A stretch of 64,000 bases of DNA from Blastomyces gilchristii SLH14081 (taxonomy: Eukaryota > Ascomycota > Eurotiomycetes > Onygenales > Ajellomycetaceae): the NCBI RefSeq assembly GCF_000003855.2, contig NW_003101682.1:1-64000 (forward strand), read 5' to 3'. The notes below the pieces were generated by a model. That model had not been told where the DNA came from, did no database searches, and worked only from the letters and a program-made list of their open reading frames with translations. Position numbers and translations under genes: made by a program. Shown here in pieces: positions 46,667 through 61,211 of this stretch. Each line of letters opens with the position of its first letter. Positions within the stretch are counted from its first letter, which is position 1.

Positions 46667-47009
46667 TGTAAGAGGCCTACACTGAATAGATCAGTATAAT
46701 ACATAGATCTTATATAACAAAGATAAAAACATTAGAGAAGAAAAGAAAGAGAAAGTGTAGAAATTGATAATCAGAGTGAATATTTATACACATATATAAT
46801 AACATACACAGTGAAGCTTCAGGGCGGAAGAATCTATACACATTCATAGTGACTGAGAATCAGTGATCATCTATACATGTTCATGACAGCTGAGAATTGA
46901 TAATCAAGAATGACTAAGAATCAGAGTATACATATTTAAGAGTGAAGTGAAAGAATCTATGAAGTGTAACAGAATAGTCTATATAATTGATCAGGCACAA
47001 TCTGTTATA
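46667..47009 (-). repeat. 3' LTR of element E2
   Basis: 343 bp, 20 bp shorter than the E1 LTRs, with the same ends after allowing for transitions. More decayed than its partner. Confidence 0.9.
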
Positions 47010-47029
47010 TTAGCTCTCTTCTTTCAGAA

Positions 47030-50000
47030 GCAGTTCTTATCAGTCAAGAACTGCTGTTTTAGATAACACAGAACTCAGAGTTCAGATCAGTTGATTATAG
47101 TTAACTCATTTCACAAGATATTATCAGCTGCAGCTGTGAGATCTCTTATCAAGAATATTCTCAATCTCTCACTCAAGCTTATTATCTTCTTCTATAATGT
47201 CTGGTGACTGTCAGTCAGAAGTCAGTTGAGAAGAGAACAGATCAGTGACAGTACAGTGTAACAAGCTTGTATAAAATATATTATGAATTTCTGATGATGT
47301 GTTAAGACAGTAGTTGTGACTACTTAGAACTTCTATCACTTTATATCTAATATAATGGTAATCTAGTGTACAAGATGAACATGTGATTCATATATTCTTA
47401 AGATTCAATCATATCAGATCTTCTATCTTATATTATTCAGTGAGATCTCAGTGAATATTGATTTAGTTCTCTTGATCTTGTTTTACAGTTGTCATGAAGA
47501 CCTCTGCTCAATCACAGACATCTCAGAGCTTCATTACTATATTATCAGTGATCTGAATTGAACTGTGAGAGTTCAGTGTGAACTGTGTAGTCTCTAGAAG
47601 ATTCAATACTTTTATATGATAACTGTGTGTAAGAAAGAACAGACTTATATCTGTTGAAACAGCATCTCATTCATTGATAGTGATTTCTGTGTGTAGAAGG
47701 AGATTATATCAATCATCTTATAAGTGATTATAGAACTTATAAAGATAATTCTTTACAGTCTGAATTATTCATTCTGATGTATCATCAGTCTCAGAGTGAT
47801 AGACAGTTAACAGACAGTGTATAATCTTGAGAATTTGACAGATTCTTGTTCAGAGAGTACTTATAAATTAACAGCTCTGATCTGATACTATAAATCTCAG
47901 TAATTTATACATCTGATAGAACAGACTCTATAGAAAAGCTTCAGTGACTTATTCAGTATTCATCTTATTATAAGATTTCAATATTACATCTTTACTCAAT
48001 CAGTTCACAATAATCAGAACATTTCTATAACTCTTACTCTCAGAGAGATCAATCATGAAGTTAATTACTACATCTTATCAGATTCTATCAGAGATATTAA
48101 GTGATTTCAGTAGATCTTTTCTACAGTTCTTCTATGAAGTGATGAAAGAATAATGATTACAGTTTTGAATAAAATATCTGATGCTGTTTAATATCTCAGA
48201 TTAGTAGAACTCTTAAGAGATTATTTAATATAATTATTCACAATCTGAGTAATCAGTCATACATAAATCATGCATCTCTTGCATTATTCAAGTGTATAAG
48301 AGTTCAAAGTAGAGAACTTAATATCATTCACAGAATCACAGAGTATTATTATCATTAATTGAATATTCTGAGATATTGATTCTTATATATAGTTCTGAGA
48401 AGAATCAGAGTGCTTCTTAATATACTGCTTTGATAAGAGTCTGAAGAAGTTCATCAGTCTGAGCTGCTGTATATCACAGTTCATTCAGTGTAGAGAAAGT
48501 GAAGATATCAATATCAGTATCAGTTCAGAGAGAGAATGTTCTAATCAGAGAAACACATATAGTGTCATGAGTTATTCTATCTTAATTAATCAATATCTTC
48601 AGGTCTAAGAGCTGATGTTCTCAGTTTATTCAGTGTGTGTCTATTATATCAAGCAGTATATCTTATTCTCATCATGAGAGAGCATCTGTCATTGAGTTCT
48701 GACTGTCAGAACAGTAGTGTATTATAAAATGAAAGCAGCTTAAGAACTCAGATTATCATATCTATTATTCAATAAGTTTACAGATAGTTGTAAAGTATTT
48801 GAGGTTTTTATAATCTGTAACTATCTCAAATTCAGAGATACTTCAGAGTTCAGAGTCTCATTCTTCTAAACAGTATATAATTATGAGAAGTTCCTTGTCA
48901 TAGATCTCATAATTGCATTCAGCAGGACTCAGTTTCTTAGATATAAAGACACATAATTGTAGAATATCTTTATTATTATATTACAATATCACTTCTTCTA
49001 TTACATAGTCAGAGTAATCAGCTTTAACAACTATTTCATAATCAGAATTGAATATTATCAGTAGAGAAGTATTAATGAATATCTTCTTCATCTGTGTAAA
49101 TGCAGCTTCAGTATCTACTAATTATTAAAATACTGAGTCTTTCTTAGTGAGTTCTGTAAGTAATCTCATAATATCTGAGAAGTTTCATATAAATCATTAA
49201 TAGAAGTTAGTAAATTCAATGAAGCTTTATACATCTTTCACAGTGTGTAAGATCTCTTATTCAAGAATAGTAGAGATCTTCTCAGAATTTATTCAGATTT
49301 TCTTACCAGCTTCTATGATGAAATCTAAGTATTTAGTACTCTTGACTTTAAAATCACACTTGTCAATATTAATTAATAGTCTCACTTCTCATAGTCATTG
49401 TAATACTCTTTATACATGCTCTTGATATTTCTTTCTGAATTTATCAGTGAAGATGAGAATGTTATCTAGATAAGCAGATATAAATTTATCAAGAAAGTCT
49501 CAGAGTGCTCAGTTGATATACTTCTGAAATGTACTGAGAATATTGATCAGTTCAAAGAGTGTGACTACTTATTTAAAGAGATTATATTATGTTCAGAATG
49601 CTGTAAGTCACTCATCTTCTTCAGTAATATAAATCTTATGAAATACAGTGATAATATTTAACTTTGTAAATTATTGAGCTTATTCAATATGAGCTAGAGT
49701 TTCATTGATAAGAGATAAAGAATAACAGTCTTTCTTTATTAATCTGTTCAATTCTCAATAATTCATACAGAACTGAAGTTCTTCATCTGATTTCTTTGCA
49801 AAGAGAATAGAGACTGCAGTGAAAGAGTTACTAATATATATGAATTTCTTATTCAACAGATCATTGAGTGTCTTTCAAAGAAGAAGAAGTTCATCTCAGA
49901 ACATATTATAAAGAGAGTCTCATGACAGTTCAGAGTTCTTATCATTCTTTTTCTCTAACTTGATATCATGATTCATTTCAGAATCTTGTAAGAGAGATAT

Positions 50001-50660
50001 ATTTATAATATTATCTTATCAGAAGACATCTAGATATTCATGATATTATTGAGAGAGTTATATATGAGAATCTGTTATTATAACACAGAATAACTTTTCT
50101 AGAGTCTTTTTAATATTGATCAGACTGACAGAATAGATTGATATATAATTCTGCTATCAGTGAACTTGTCAGTGACTCTGTCAGTGATTTTGATGATGAC
50201 TTCTTTTTCAGAGTATTTCATAAGCATTGACAGAAATCTGTGTAAGATTCATAGTCTTGTGAATATCATCTTCATAAATTCTATCATTATTAGAGAATAT
50301 TAAGCTTCTGTTTTAAGTATTCAATAAGATGTCTTGTTCAGATAGTCAGATAAGTTCTAATATAAGATTATAATCAAGATTATTAACTTCATATACATAG
50401 ATATCTTCATATTGATGTTCTCTCACATCTATGATCAGCTTCATTATATAACAGATATAAATGTCTTTTGAATCATCAAATTCTGTAAGAAGTCAGGGTT
50501 TTGATAAAGAAATACACTGAAGATTATAATATCTTACAACTGAAGATTTTATCATTGCATAGTAATATAGACTGCTGTCTATCATGACTTTCATATTATA
50601 CATATTATCAATCACAGTAGATACAAGAATCACATTCATTGTTATCTTCTCTTTAAATTG
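47030..50660 (-). pseudogene. E2 pol: protease to chromodomain, decayed
   Basis: Equivalent to E1 2444-6000. The RT catalytic box reads Y-L-D-N-I at about 49455-49470, with the same second-Asp change as E1. The RT thumb lies at 49219-49425. Integrase and chromodomain follow down to about 47050. Numerous stops. Confidence 0.8.
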
Positions 50661-50839
50661 TTATCATTCAATCTCTTCAAGCTTCTATTTATAAATTTGA
50701 ACAGAAGCTAATCTTTTCTTTGTTTTATCAGAGTATTCTTATAGTTATCTTCTGAATCTTTCTCTAATGTAATATGATTGACATAGACAGATACTGATTC
50801 ATTCTTTGAATAAGGAGATATATAGATTAATTGACAGTT

Positions 50840-52080
50840 AAAAGTAATGTGTTCTGATCAGTTACAGTTGATGTATACTTCACATTGATGTCAATCAGTG
50901 ACTTCTTCAGAAGTGATCTCAGAGACTTGAAAGCATGTTTAAACAGTGAAAACTCTTGCTTATGTATAGATATTTGAATCTATTCAGTTCATGACATCTG
51001 TATCATTGCTGTTACTTCTCTTCAGTATGAATATATGAGTAACTGAAGTGTAACATCTTTTATCACTATTCTGTATACTCTTGAGCTTGATAAGATGATT
51101 ATTCAATGTCTGAAGCTGTGTGCAGAAGTCTTTATAAGTCTGGTCTTTATCTATGCTTATAAGAATCTGTAAGAGTTTGAAAGTCAATGTCTTCTTAAGC
51201 ATGTTAATCTTCATTCAATTCTCTCAAGATTGATCATCTGCTTCTAGAATCTTGATATTGAAGTTAGAGATAAATGTTGTAAGAGAAGTGTTTCTCTATC
51301 AGATGCTCTGTAATTAATCTAATACTTTCTGTTATATAGCAGTGTCTCAGAACAGAATATCAAGATGTTTCATAATATTATCAGGCATTTATAACACTAG
51401 TTCACATGCTTTCATTCATGAATGAAATTTCTGTTTCATATAATCTTTCAATCATTCATTGATATATCAATCTTGATTGATTAGCAGACTGATAGCATCT
51501 TCATCTACACTTAGTTTTGTAAGCATTTTCATTCTTCATGATGAGTAGAGAGTGAGATCAAAAGTATTAAAGTATATAAGAGTATCTAAGTATTCTTTCA
51601 GTGCTTTTATATTCAATTCTCTAGATGTTGAAAATATATGAGTTAATTATTGAATCTCTTCATATTAAAGTTGTTAAGTTGCATGCATATCTGCTATCTG
51701 TTACTGTTATAATTTCAACATTACTCAAAGTCACTATAGTATTATATCTATACTTATATTCAAGAGTTCTATATTATCATTAGACATAATTATATCAAGT
51801 ATCAGATGTGTGATATCTATGAAATCTGAAGAAGTATAATTGTATTCTCATATATCTGAGTGTCAGAACTCTCAGATCTTTCACTGATATTCTCTTATAA
51901 GATCTTATTCTCTTTGTAAGATCTTATTATAAGGCTAGAGTAACTGATAAGCAAGCTTCTATCTAAGAACTCAGTATTCACTTAACTATTTAACTGTTTC
52001 TCTATGTCTTACACATTATTACATGTTCAGATATCTCTTGATAAATAATCATTTCTAATGAGAAGATAATGTATGAATAA
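50840..52080 (-). pseudogene. E2 gag, decayed
   Basis: An open segment (50984-51214) matches E1 1869-2093 closely. The zinc knuckle at about 50842-50882 has its first Cys changed to Tyr and TGA after the second Cys, as in E1. Confidence 0.7.
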
Positions 52081-52117
52081 TCATTTTCTAATAAGAATAC
52101 AATGAATATTTTTATAG

Positions 52118-52460
52118 TGTAAGAGGTCTACACTGAATAGATCAGTATAATACATAGATCTTATATAACAAAGATAAAAACATTAGAGAAGGAAAGAAAG
52201 AGAAAGTGTAGAAATCAGTGATCAGAGTGAATATTTATACATATATATAGTAATGTATGTAATGAAGCTTCAGAGTGGAAGAATCTATACATGTTTATAG
52301 CAGCTGAGAATCAGTGATCATCTATACGTGTTCATGGTGACTGAGGATCGGCGATTGAGAATGGCCGAGAATCAGAGTGTACATGTTTAAGAGTGAAGCA
52401 GAAGAATCTATGAAGTGTAACAGAATAGTCTATATAATTGATCAGGCGCAGCCCGCCACA
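52118..52460 (-). repeat. 5' LTR of element E2
   Basis: 343 bp. It retains GATCGGCGATTGAGAATGGCCGAG, close to the probable ancestral sequence. Confidence 0.9.
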
Positions 52461-52465
52461 ATATG

Positions 52466-53175
52466 AAATAATAAACTGATTTAAAATAATTATTAAATTT
52501 CTCAGTAATACAGTTAATAAGAGCAGCAGTAATAAGAAATCTATTAATAGTAATAATTCTCTTTCTCTCTTCACAATTCTCATCAGTTTCTCTATTATTA
52601 CTACTAATTCTGTCTCTCTTTTCTTCTCTGATCTTTCAACTCTGATGAGTGTTCTGAGTCTTTGAACTTATGAAATAATCACTGAAATAGTAAGCTAGAG
52701 TCAGTGAAATAATTCTCAGATTTATTCAGAGATTAATAATTATATAGACTTTTAAATACTCAGCATCTAATCACTTTAAAATCTTAACTTTTAAATATTA
52801 GATAACTAATGACAGTGTCTTTCAGATCATGACTAATCTGTAAATTCTAATTTATAAGTTTAGTGATATGATCAATGAGAGCAATATAACTAGAAATGAA
52901 GATTATAAAAGAAACTTAATTCAGTTAATTCAGAAGAATTTAGATAGAAGTGTCTGTAATTTTCAATAGAGAATAATACTGATGAATGAGATGATTTTTA
53001 GAATTAGTAATTATATAGATTGAATTCAGTGACATTATCAATATAATAATTGATTTTTTCAGTTTATCACTTATTTACAGTGATTCCATCATTCATTCAT
53101 CATTATACTATGATTTACAGCTCAGCAACCGTGTCGCTGATTGAAATGATGAAACAACCATAATCCGGTCGTGTA
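52466..53175. other. Older sequence between E2 and A2
   Basis: Starts as the continuation of the relic interrupted at 46666 (Ser/Asn-rich frame to about 52620), then AT-rich sequence without a clear frame. 53085-53175 belongs to a dispersed repeat also seen at 39488-39600. Confidence 0.4.
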
Positions 53176-53179
53176 ATAA

Positions 53180-53350
53180 TGTGGTTCGGAAGAACGTACG
53201 ACCGTCGGATAATAACGCGGCCGCTTCCGAACTTGCTTACGAGTGTAAAGGGGCCATAGCAGCCACTAATTAATTTAGCGTATGATATATAAGAAGCCGG
53301 TGTACACCTGTAATCATACACTGAAAAAGAAAAGAAACCTTTGAATCACA
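53180..53350 (+). repeat. 5' LTR of element A2
   Basis: 171 bp, TGTGGTTCGGAAG...GAATCACA. It keeps CGTACGACCGTCGG and AACGCGGCCGC. The hairpin near its 3' end differs from A1 (GAAAAAGAAAAGAAACC in place of AAAAAGCACC). Confidence 0.92.
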
Positions 53351-53599
53351 TCTGATAGCATGTCTAAAAAACTGATGAGAAGCACAGGCTTCTCCAGAGC
53401 ATGATAATTCTGTCTATGAAGCAATTTGTAGTTATCATGCCAGTGTGGTTCTAGAACATCTCAAAAGATAGTGTATAAAAAGCAGTGAGTGAAAGAGCAT
53501 CTGATTGATACTGCTTCACTTATTGAGGAAAAACTTCACACTCAGGTGAATGCCACATATGTGAACAGATGAGATGTGAGAAAGAGAATAAGAGTGATG

Positions 53600-54960
53600 A
53601 ATGAGATTCAAAGAAGTTCACTCTCTACTCAAAAGAAGGATAAAAGAAGAAAGTGGCCATCATCAGAGTCATATAATGATAACAGAAATCATACAGTGAT
53701 ATAATGATAGACATTGTACAATCAATAAGAAATCACTGAAATGAATACCTCTTCTAGTTAATACAAACAACACTCTTCTCTGCTATCTGAACTGAAAGAT
53801 ATACAGAACCTCTCAGAGAGTTTACTGAAAACAGTAAGAAAAGCAGCTGAAATCACTGAATCAGAATCAAAGCTCTGTACACATACAAGAATTCTAAACA
53901 AGATCAAGACCTTGTGTACACAGTGACAGGCTGAGATGAAAGTCAAACAATAATTAGTATTTACTGTGAATCAAGCATTCACTATGAAGAGCTTCACTGA
54001 CACAATCATCATCATTAATAAGAATAGAGAAAATCAGATCTTAGACCTGCAGCAGGAGATTGAATATTTATATAGATAGATAACTACACTGAATCTGAAG
54101 ATCTTATCATAATTATTCACAATCTCTTCAGAAGTATACACATCATTGAAGACTACTGTACAGAATAAGAATCTGAGTATGAAATATATCAAGCTAAGAG
54201 ATCTGCTAAAGTTATCAAGCTTTAATAGTAACTGAAAAAATGATGCTGCAATCAGCTGACTAAGTCAGATGTGATTATATTATTGAATTGAATATGAACT
54301 CACAGACAGATAGTTAACAGAATTTCAACAAGTCTTAAGATCTGCTGTGTTTCTATATGAAAAAGTGAAGTCATTATAAATGACTGATGAAAAGATAAAT
54401 CTCACAGATCTGAAGTGATATTCATTCTTATAAATATGAAATGAGTTTTTCAAATGAATCTTGCATAACTTTGAGAAAGTGAATATATGAGATAAGTGTT
54501 ATAAACACTTCACTGAGTGTAGACAAGTGAGTAATCTTATATTATACTTTATACACTTCAGCTTATACTATCTTATATTGAATGAAGAGCTTTCAACATC
54601 TTTCTGTTTACAGATCTTCATTCATAATCTTATATCTGAGTTAAGAGTAGAATGAAAATGCTTAATCTCACAGTCAGATATAGTGAAGAAAGCATATAAT
54701 ATTCTCATTATACAGAAATAAGTAAGTCAATTATAACAGAAAATACTGTAATTGAGTATATCTCAGTGAAGAATGAATAATCAGACTTCTATAATATAAG
54801 TTACACATCTGAATACAATGAATCTAGATCTGAATGTCATCACTAAAGAACTGAATTCTCTGAAAAAGAAATCCTCTGAGTGAAAATCTTGATATTATAA
54901 GTATTGAGCTTGCTTCAACTGCAGATGTCAAAATCATGATATAAAAGATTGCACTCAGTG
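53600..54960 (+). pseudogene. A2 gag with zinc knuckle, decayed
   Basis: Gag-like plus-strand frame with many stops, ending in a complete knuckle C-F-N-C-R-C-Q-N-H-D-I-K-D-C at 54911-54952. The knuckle is intact here but damaged in A1. Confidence 0.6.
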
Positions 54961-57900
54961 TGCACAGTCAAGAGAAGTAAGAGAGTTAAAAAACTAACAG
55001 AATCAGTGAGCTCAGAGATACTCACTGATATTCTATAAAAAGTCTTTAAAATGAAAGAGATGTCTGTGTTAGATGACTCTCTGAATTCTGTAAATATTAA
55101 GAGAAAGCAGGCTTCTGACTGAGATACAGATGAGAATGAAGTAGATACTTATCTCAATATCTTAAGACCTGAAATGTTAATGTATAAGAGATACTTAGAT
55201 AAGAATTGAGAGATAACTGTAAAAGTGTTAATAGACACAGAAGCTTCTATACAATATATTAATAATTATATAATCTGAAGACTGAAAGAGATCTGTTAAG
55301 TGAAGAATCTCTGATGTATAAGATTATCTGATAACTGATATTTGATATCACCTGCAAGAGTAAGAGTTCTCTTATACTTTGAGAAATGATCTTGCTATAT
55401 TTGAGTGTGAGAGCTGCAGAATGTGAAATACAATCTTATTCTCAGACTTAATTAGTTTCAAAGGTTCAATTCACAGATTCAATGATGTACATGTCATATG
55501 CAGTTAACTGATAGAAAGAAAACAGTTCATACAATTCTATTAACTGATATAAGAAGAACATTTCATGTCTCTAATATAGAAGGATTAAATCTGCTTATAT
55601 ATTAATAAGTAAAGAGAATGATTCACAAGACCTCATCTGAAAGCATTCTGTATGTCATATGAGACTCAGAAGCAGAGAAAATCAAGATAAAGAATATATG
55701 AAAGAATAAGTGTATGAAGAAGCTTCTGAAGAAGTATGAGAAGATCTTCTGAACAGATTTTTCATCAGAATTACTGCTAAAATGAGGATTTGTACATGAG
55801 ATTGATATGAGGAATGCAAAATCAGTCAATCAGAATGTGTATTCTCTGTCATAAACACATCTTAAAGAACAGAAGTGTCAGATCACTGATCTTCTAGAAC
55901 ATAATCTTATATAACTCTCATCAAGTATGTGAGACTTTTCAGTTCTATTCATGAAAAAGACAGGTGAGAAGTAATGAATGTGTATTAATTACTAAGTACT
56001 TAATAAGATTATAATCAAGAATGAATATTCACTGTCACAGATTTAACAACAGTTGAATACAGTTAAAAATATCTGATATCTATTAAAGATTAATCTTCTC
56101 TCAGAATACTGACAGATCTGTATAGACAAACTATCAGTCTCACAAACTGTGTTTAATATGCAATGAGAAAAGTTTGAATTTCTGATAATATTATTCAGTC
56201 TGACAAATGCACCTGTCATCTTTCAAATGATAATGAATATGATTCTTTATAAATAGAATGAAATCTCATGTCTTATATATCTTAATGATATTTCAGTCTT
56301 TTCAAACTTATACAATGAATATCTGAAGTATCTTAATAAAGTACTTATAACTCTGACAGAGTATAAGCTCTATATCAAATCAATAAAGTATGTGTTTGAA
56401 ATAAAAGAGTTAGAGTTCATAGAACATGTATTAAGTGATGACTGTATACATCTCATTTCAGAGAAATTGAATGTTATAGTGAATTAACTGCAGCTGAGAA
56501 ATGTACATCATATATAATAGTTTCTTAAATTAATCTCATATTATCACAGATTTATCAAGGATTTCACATGAATATCTACATCACTCTCAGATCTCTTAAG
56601 AGAAACAGATGTAAATCTGTGAAAGAAGAAGTTTTATTCAATCATCTGAAATACTATGTATGAAGAGGCTTTTCTCACACTGAGAAAATATATAATAATA
56701 TTCTCAGTGCTTATTTAACTAGATTGTGATAAACCTTTCTATATTAAGACAGACACATCTGAATGAGCTATTGAAGACATTCTTCTACAGATGAATAAGA
56801 ACAGCAAGCTGCATCTGGTGATGTATGATGGTAGAAAACTATCAGACACTGAGCTCAATTACTCAGTGCATGAAAAGAAATTGCCAGCAATCAAGCACAC
56901 ACTGATGTTATGAAATAGATATATTGACAATGAGTATATGATAACAGTGATCACAGATCATGAAAGTCTTGTCTATCTATAATTAATAATAAAATCTTTC
57001 AAACACTTAGCATGTTGAATCTCAGAGTTCTAAGTATACAATCTTCATATCAAATACTGAAAGAGATTGAATACTGTGATATCTGATATAATCAGTCACA
57101 GACTTAATTTCATAAGTAAGAATTCTGTGAATCAGATATAAGAGAAGTTCATATTAAACACACTGAGAAGATACAAGAAATCAGAATGAATAAACATCAT
57201 GATCTCTCACTTAAAGAATGACAAGATATCAGATGACAAGTATCTCATGAGAGTAGTAGAAGAGATATTTCTGAACTTCAAGCTGAGAAAATTGAAAAAT
57301 AATGTTATACTTTACTGTGATCTAGAATATGCAGAAGCTCCCTATCTAGAATCTTTATTTAGATATGACTTGATGACTCACATGCACAAGGAATTCAGTC
57401 ACTTAGAAAGTCCTGAACTCATGAATGTACTTGAATAAAGAGTATACTGATCAAGCATGACTGAGAATATTCAGATGTACACTTACAAGTGCCTGAATTG
57501 TCAGGTTGTAAAAGAATCTAAGAAAGAATTAGAATGTGAGAAAGTACAACATCAGATGAAGTGTATAATACAATTATTTAAACAATGAGAAATGAACCTC
57601 ATAGACATATTGCTGTGAACACTAAATGAAAATTGATGAATAATCACTGCTATTGATTACACTACTGACTGATCAGTTATGAAAGCAGTTTCAGAGATGA
57701 TAGAGAAGATGATGATGAAGTTTCTACATAATGAGATCTATATCAACTATGAAATACTGTGTGAGATTCTAACTGATAATAATGCAAATCTCATAGAAGA
57801 AGCAGTGAGACATTTCATGAGTCAGTTATAGATAAGATATCATAGAACAACATCATATCATCTGCAGATAAATAGAAAGATGAAATACTTGAATGAAATC

Positions 57901-58560
57901 TTGAGTAACATGCTGATGAAATATCTAGTGAGCAAGTCTATAAGATTATGAAATGAATATCTCAGTCAGATGCTATTAGTCACACAAATTCAGCAGTATG
58001 CAGTCTTCAAGCATTCATCATTCTATCTGTTGTATGAATTGCATCCGCGCATCTCAGAGAATGCTTCAGAAAAGATGAGAGAGAAAACAGCAGTTGCAGA
58101 CATAGCAGTTACAGACATAGAACCAAGATTGAAAGAGATCAGTCATATATATACAAAAGCTAATGAGTTACTCCTGAACTGAGCAATTCAATCAAAAAGA
58201 ATACAAGACTCACTAGTTAAGAAATCAAGTCTTAAGATGAGAATATGAGTTCTTATATGCAATGAGAGTTCTGAGAAGTTTTAATCTAGATAATTTGAAC
58301 TCTATAAAATACTCAAATTATATTCTCTGAAAACTTATGCATTGAAGAAATCAGAGAGATGAGTCTTATACAACTTAATTAATAATTCATAACTTATGAA
58401 AGCAAAGATGCAAGACCTGAGTGAATTATAATTATTCACAGCACTATCATCAGTGTTGAAAAAGAAGAGACTTATAATTGAAAAGTCTCATGAAGTAAGA
58501 GAAATCATAGACACTTACAAATCAGATAATCTCACTTATTCTAATCTTTTCATAATTATA
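54960..58560 (+). pseudogene. A2 pol: protease-RT-RNase H-integrase, decayed
   Basis: Protease D-T-E-A at about 55231-55245 (Gly changed to Glu). RT catalytic Y-L-N-D-I at 56278-56292, first Asp changed to Asn. RNase H with K-T-D-T-S at about 56740-56760. Integrase zinc module H...H at about 57380-57402 and C-L-N-C-Q at about 57490-57504. Integrase core from about 57590, with T-D-N-N at about 57772-57783 and a later Q-I-N-R-K-M-K where the family has Glu, so the catalytic Glu is probably lost. No chromodomain seen. Open segments remain at 57199-57438 and 57970-58182. Confidence 0.8.
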
Positions 58561-59160
58561 AGAAAAGAATGAGAAGTAATGAAGAAATCAGATAAATATC
58601 ATACTTCAATAAGTGATAAGACTGTAGCTGATTGTATGATAACACACTGCAGACAGTGAGCATAATGTGATAAAGAACAGTCCCAAAGTGACAGACTTGT
58701 ATATGAGTCAGATCATAGAAGAAAAAGGAATTCAGAGTTGAATTTAACTGTTTACATCAGTTCAATTACAGAGATCACAGAGAATGAACTATCTGAAATA
58801 TTCACAGACATGTGAGACCAAGTCATCTCAATCTCTGAGAATGCTCAGAGATCAGATGAGATTAGTTTTAATAAGCTGTTCACTGTAGTAATCTGAGTGA
58901 GTGAAGAGAGACAGTATAATACATAAGACAGAATTATAAAAGATGAAAGCTGCTGAATCTAGTCACTGAACACTGTATTATATAGAGATTGTATAAGAGT
59001 AGTGACTAGCAGATAAAGAAAAAGTGTAAGAAAAGAAAAGAAATAATGAATTGATCATTAACTGTAAGAGTAGACTGTAAAAGATAAATATTATCATACA
59101 CATCTCATTCATTTTCATATGCTATATATTTAATCTATTTTCAATGTCATATCACCTGAA
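58560..59160. other. A2 spacer between pol and antisense gene
   Basis: AT-rich convergent intergenic stretch matching A1 22282-22870 in reverse. No clear frame. Confidence 0.5.
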
Positions 59161-61089
59161 AAATGCTAAAAACAAAGAAAATCTCAAAACTTGAGATTTG
59201 TAAGAAATTCAAGAGCTGTAAGTCACTCTCATAATAACACTGCATATATCTTCAATTCCTCTATCACTCTGTATATAACATTAATGTCATTTATTGCAAG
59301 ATTGGCTGGAATGTCAATATAGAAATGCATACATGTATATATAGAAAAATTGAAGAAGAGCACAGAACCCGCAGGACCAGAAGTCAGGACAGAGAGAGCA
59401 GAGGTAGAAGAAATAAAAGAAGGAGATGCAGAATCAGATAAACAATGACAGAAGTCACTCAGAGCTGAACACTTATAACTCAGTGTGTGTACAACCTTCT
59501 CTGCAGAAGAGGGAGAGAAAGTGATGAAAGAAGCTTGAGAGTGAAAGAGAGTAGTCTCAGCAGCATTATCATCTTCAATTAAAATAATCTCTGACACTGA
59601 AGCAACTAAGAACTATTATTAGTATATAAAACTGTAAAAGCAGGAGTAACAATTACTGAATGAATATCTGCTGATCTTAGAATTGTATATGTAATTACAA
59701 CACACACAAGACTTCTCAGAAAGAGAGAGAGAGATATGAGAAAATGTGAAAAGCAGAATACAGTATGTAAATAACTCATTTTCACAATGACATCTCAGAC
59801 AAGGCATACAAGTCTCATGCTCACAGATGTAAAAGAGTATAACATCTGTATTTCTGTTTCTGAAAACACAGATATCTTTTATCTGCATCATGAAGTCAGA
59901 TAACAGATGTTAGAGAATAGACTAATACAGATTTATCATTCTGAAGAAATTCATTAGAGCAGATATTCTTATAATATTGAACTTTACAGTTATAAAAAGT
60001 TTCTTAATATCTGTGAACATCATGACTTTATATATAATAAAACTCATAATAATTTTCTCTAAGAATAGAAAAATCAGCATCAGAAAGAAAAGATAAAAAG
60101 AAAAAGACTTATAATCTTAACACTGTTAAGAGAGGAGATAATTCTCTGATATGAATAAACAATTATCTCATCATAAATATTTAAAATAAATGTAATAATC
60201 AGTGTCTGTGACTGAGCTTCAGATAGTTGTGTTATATATCATCTTTATACAATAAATTGTTCTAGAGATTAACAAGAAGAATAAGAGTATATATGCTGAG
60301 AAATGCAGTTCATCAAGTCTATACAACATCTTCTTGAAATGAGGAGAGCTGATAATGAAAGCAGAGGTGATAGAACTAGAGAGAGCAGGGGTAGCAGAAG
60401 CGGGAGAACCAGACACAGGGACAGAAATAGCAGAAGTGGGAGAATCAGACACAGGAGCAGGTGTAGGAGATTGAGAGGGGAAAGTGGCAGAGAAAGAAAC
60501 AGAGAGGGCAGAGAGAGACATGAGAGACTCAGCTACACATAGCACAGACAATTTCTTCATTATTGTGTTCTTCAAGTTCTCAATCAATGATTCAACATTG
60601 AGTTCACTATTATCAGCAGACACAGATCTGTCAATGCATGAAGATTTTACATGAATAAAAATAAACATATCAGCATCTGTGTCTATGCAAAATCATGCCA
60701 GAAAACATGATCAGAAACTCACTGTGAAGAAAAACAGTCAAGAGCATATGAGAAGATGAAGAAGATATGTCATTCATGATAATATATTCTAGTGATTGTT
60801 AGAAGATAAACAAGTTCTAGTCATGTTTCACAATATATTACACTTACTGCTAACAAACTGCCTGGTATGAGCACTATGATGACACTTGTTGTGAGAATGA
60901 GAGGTCATTGCCAGGAATGCATACAATGTGATAGATGAACAGATAGAAAGAGTTGAACAGAAGAAGAAGTAGAAATGAAATAGTGATAGTGTTCAATGAT
61001 GATGATGATGAAGAAGATGATTGAAGAATGAGAAAAGTTAGTAAATGAGAGATGTAATATAGTGAAAGTTTCTTTGTGAGAGTGTACAC
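59160..61089 (-). pseudogene. Antisense Ser/Pro- and Cys-rich gene of element A, copy 2
   Basis: Counterpart of 20384-22281, better preserved. Parts in order: Ser-run leader (61089-60874), Ser/Pro-rich frame open for 149 codons (60668-60219), and Cys-rich module (59891-59660; C-x2-C-x-C, then S-E-K-S-C-V-C-C, then Y-S-F). A helical C-terminal frame (59597-59229) is rich in I, E and L and suggests a coiled coil. The intron near 59605-59660 has GTAATT, branch ATACTAATAA and TTCTTAG and preserves phase 1. The other candidate intron has lost its donor G (ATAAGT). Two copies keep the same frames on the strand opposite to pol, so this is unlikely to be chance. Function unknown. Confidence 0.6.
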
Positions 61090-61211
61090 AGAACACTAGC
61101 TGAATCAGAGATAGATTACATGATTGTGAAACACTAGTGATGAGCTAATCTGCATGAAGCTAGGACATACAACATGATCACATGAGCGTGACTGAATCTG
61201 GTGAGAGAGGA

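Larger units (their letters stand above)
46667..52460 (-). mobile_element. Element E2: Ty3/gypsy chromovirus, minus polarity
   Basis: 5794 bp with 343-bp LTRs (46667-47009 and 52118-52460) and a perfect ATATG duplication at 46662-46666 and 52461-52465. Same family and gene order as E1 and similarly decayed. The right (5') LTR keeps CpG (GGCGCAGCCCGCCACA) that the left LTR has lost (GGCACAATCTGTTATA). It interrupts an older coding-like sequence. Confidence 0.92.

Noticed and set aside
60303..60542. Arg-rich 79-codon open frame on the plus strand
   Set aside because: It is the exact complement of the Ser/Pro-rich segment of the antisense gene in A2 and is not kept in A1.
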